Shown here: positions 63,338-64,000 of the stretch, one piece after another | Layout: each line of letters opens with the position of its first letter | How positions within the stretch are numbered: the stretch's first letter is position 1 | Assembly: GCA_041751875.1 (NCBI GenBank) | Contig: JBGSIC010000004.1 | Span: 124,001-188,000, forward strand | Reading direction: 5' to 3' | DNA length: 64,000 bases | Source: JBGSIC01 sp041751875 | GTDB lineage: Bacteria; Bdellovibrionota; FAC87; UBA2466; JACKAF01 | The notes under the pieces: generated by a model | The model's input: only the letters and a program-made list of their open reading frames with translations | Databases searched by the model: none | Told to the model about the DNA's origin: nothing | Made by a program: the position numbers and the translations under genes

Positions 63338-63406
63338 GTGCGTGCGTTTTCAAGAGAGCCTCGCTAAGGGGCATCCCCCTTGAACACGCGCGCACCTTCT
63401 TTTTTA
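63338..63406 (+). terminator. Intrinsic terminator after hsp20
   Basis: GTGCGTGCGTTTTCAAG (63338-63354) pairs with CTTGAACACGCGCGCAC (63379-63395) with one mismatch and one G-T pair, followed by CTTCTTTTTT. The loop holds a second small GGGG/CCCC hairpin. Confidence 0.85.
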
Positions 63407-63427
63407 ATTCATTCCTGACTAAAGCTC

Positions 63428-64000
63428 TTACGATGCGGGATTTTCCAGTTTCGAACAAACCGAAGGGTGCGCTTCAAACAAGACTGAAGATGACATGTTG
63501 CCGGGAACGGAAAACAGGTCCCCTCTAAACGAGATGGCATTTCTCTTTCCCGCCAACGAAACGGACGGCTCTGCCCAAAGAAGCCGAGGTATCCCGCTGG
63601 CAATCGACCGCACCGTCTTTTCAGGGGTCGCACAGACTTGCGAAACGTGCTGAACCGTCTCAACGTACCGTTCATAGAAACGAACCAGAGAGGGATTGGC
63701 CGTCGTTCCAAAAAGCTCGCGCTCGTTGCTAAGCCCAGTTAGGGTGAAGTTCCCCGTACCAAAAAGCAGAGTTTTTCGATCAATGATCAAGGCTTTAGCA
63801 TGAGGAAGCATCGGCATTTGGTCGGGGACCATAACTAAACTTTTTATGAGTGGCGCTAACAACAAGGGAGACGAGGGTTCCAGCCGGCCCACCACAATGC
63901 GTATATTCTGTATTTCTTTGGCCCTAGTTCGAAGTGCCTCAATCACCTTGGGGTGGCTGATCTGGTCCGCAGCGATGGCAATAGATTTCTTTGCACTTCC
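63428..64000 (-). CDS. Phospholipase D-like protein, N-terminal part outside the window
   Basis: The frame is open to the right edge, so only the C-terminal 190 residues are seen; the start lies beyond 64000. The HKD motif is HAKALIIDRKTLLFGTGNFT (His about 67 in the visible part, Lys and Asp following), with SNERELFG after it, as in PLD_2-type proteins. The visible start (SIAIAADQISHPKVIEAL and IRIVVGRL) is the usual strand-helix region between the two HKD motifs. PLD enzymes act on phospholipids or nucleic acids through a phosphohistidine. The first HKD motif and any signal peptide cannot be judged. Convergent with hsp20. Confidence 0.85.
   Translation of the reverse strand, partial: GSAKKSIAIAADQISHPKVIEALRTRAKEIQNIRIVVGRLEPSSPLLLAPLIKSLVMVPDQMPMLPHAKALIIDRKTLLFGTGNFTLTGLSNERELFGTTANPSLVRFYERYVETVQHVSQVCATPEKTVRSIASGIPRLLWAEPSVSLAGKRNAISFRGDLFSVPGNMSSSVLFEAHPSVCSKLENPAS

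Noticed and set aside
1..64000. CRISPR array, transposase or prophage
   Set aside because: No regularly spaced repeats and no transposase, integrase or phage structural genes were seen on either strand.

Overview
The window looks like chromosomal DNA of a Gram-negative bacterium, most probably of the Bdellovibrionota/Oligoflexia type. The evidence is a TIGR02147-type regulator (a family concentrated in Bdellovibrio relatives and Fibrobacteres), many small exported proteins, lipoproteins and outer-membrane barrels, moderate base composition, and dense gene packing with many 1-4 bp start/stop overlaps. This placement is an inference from gene content; no rRNA gene is present.

Positions 1-13154 hold the most unusual locus. 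A tightly overlapping six-gene minus-strand operon (10702 down to 1, the last gene running off the window) encodes two Clp/Hsp100-like AAA+ proteins, a von Willebrand A protein with an intact MIDAS, a trypsin-like serine protease with an intact triad, a paralogous pseudoprotease with all three triad positions replaced, and a large unknown protein. All six begin with a signal-peptide-like segment, which is paradoxical for ATPases. A TIGR02147 regulator and another exported protein are transcribed divergently.

Positions 13191-36448 carry a Tat-exported GH109-type oxidoreductase fold enzyme, tRNA-Gly(CCC), a ClC channel/transporter, a DUF2177 protein, an inorganic carbon uptake operon (SulP, DabA, DabB), an MscS channel, a small very polar protein, a divergent GH15 / trehalose synthase-phosphatase pair, hemerythrin and rhodanese proteins, a second SulP translationally overlapped with a beta-carbonic anhydrase, an AI-2E family permease and two outer-membrane barrels. 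The two SulP units, the DAB complex and the carbonic anhydrase together point to active bicarbonate/CO2 supply; no RuBisCO is seen here.

Positions 36464-49994 contain an ATP-grasp/DmpA fusion beside a tandem ATP-grasp protein (a possible peptide ligation and hydrolysis pair), a cluster of four small exported proteins of extreme composition, thymidine kinase, a TrmB-like methyltransferase, an M14 carboxypeptidase, tRNA-Pro(UGG) with a duplicated 3' end, a Cys-rich-tailed lipoprotein and an LssY-type protein.

Positions 49995-64000 hold two related XRE-type proteins flanking a single-domain response regulator, then core genes: smc, ppdK overlapping glyS, a coupled pair of Tad-like T2SF membrane proteins, a long-chain acyl-CoA synthetase, an Hsp20 gene whose ribosome site lies in a switchable hairpin, and the 3' part of a phospholipase D family gene.
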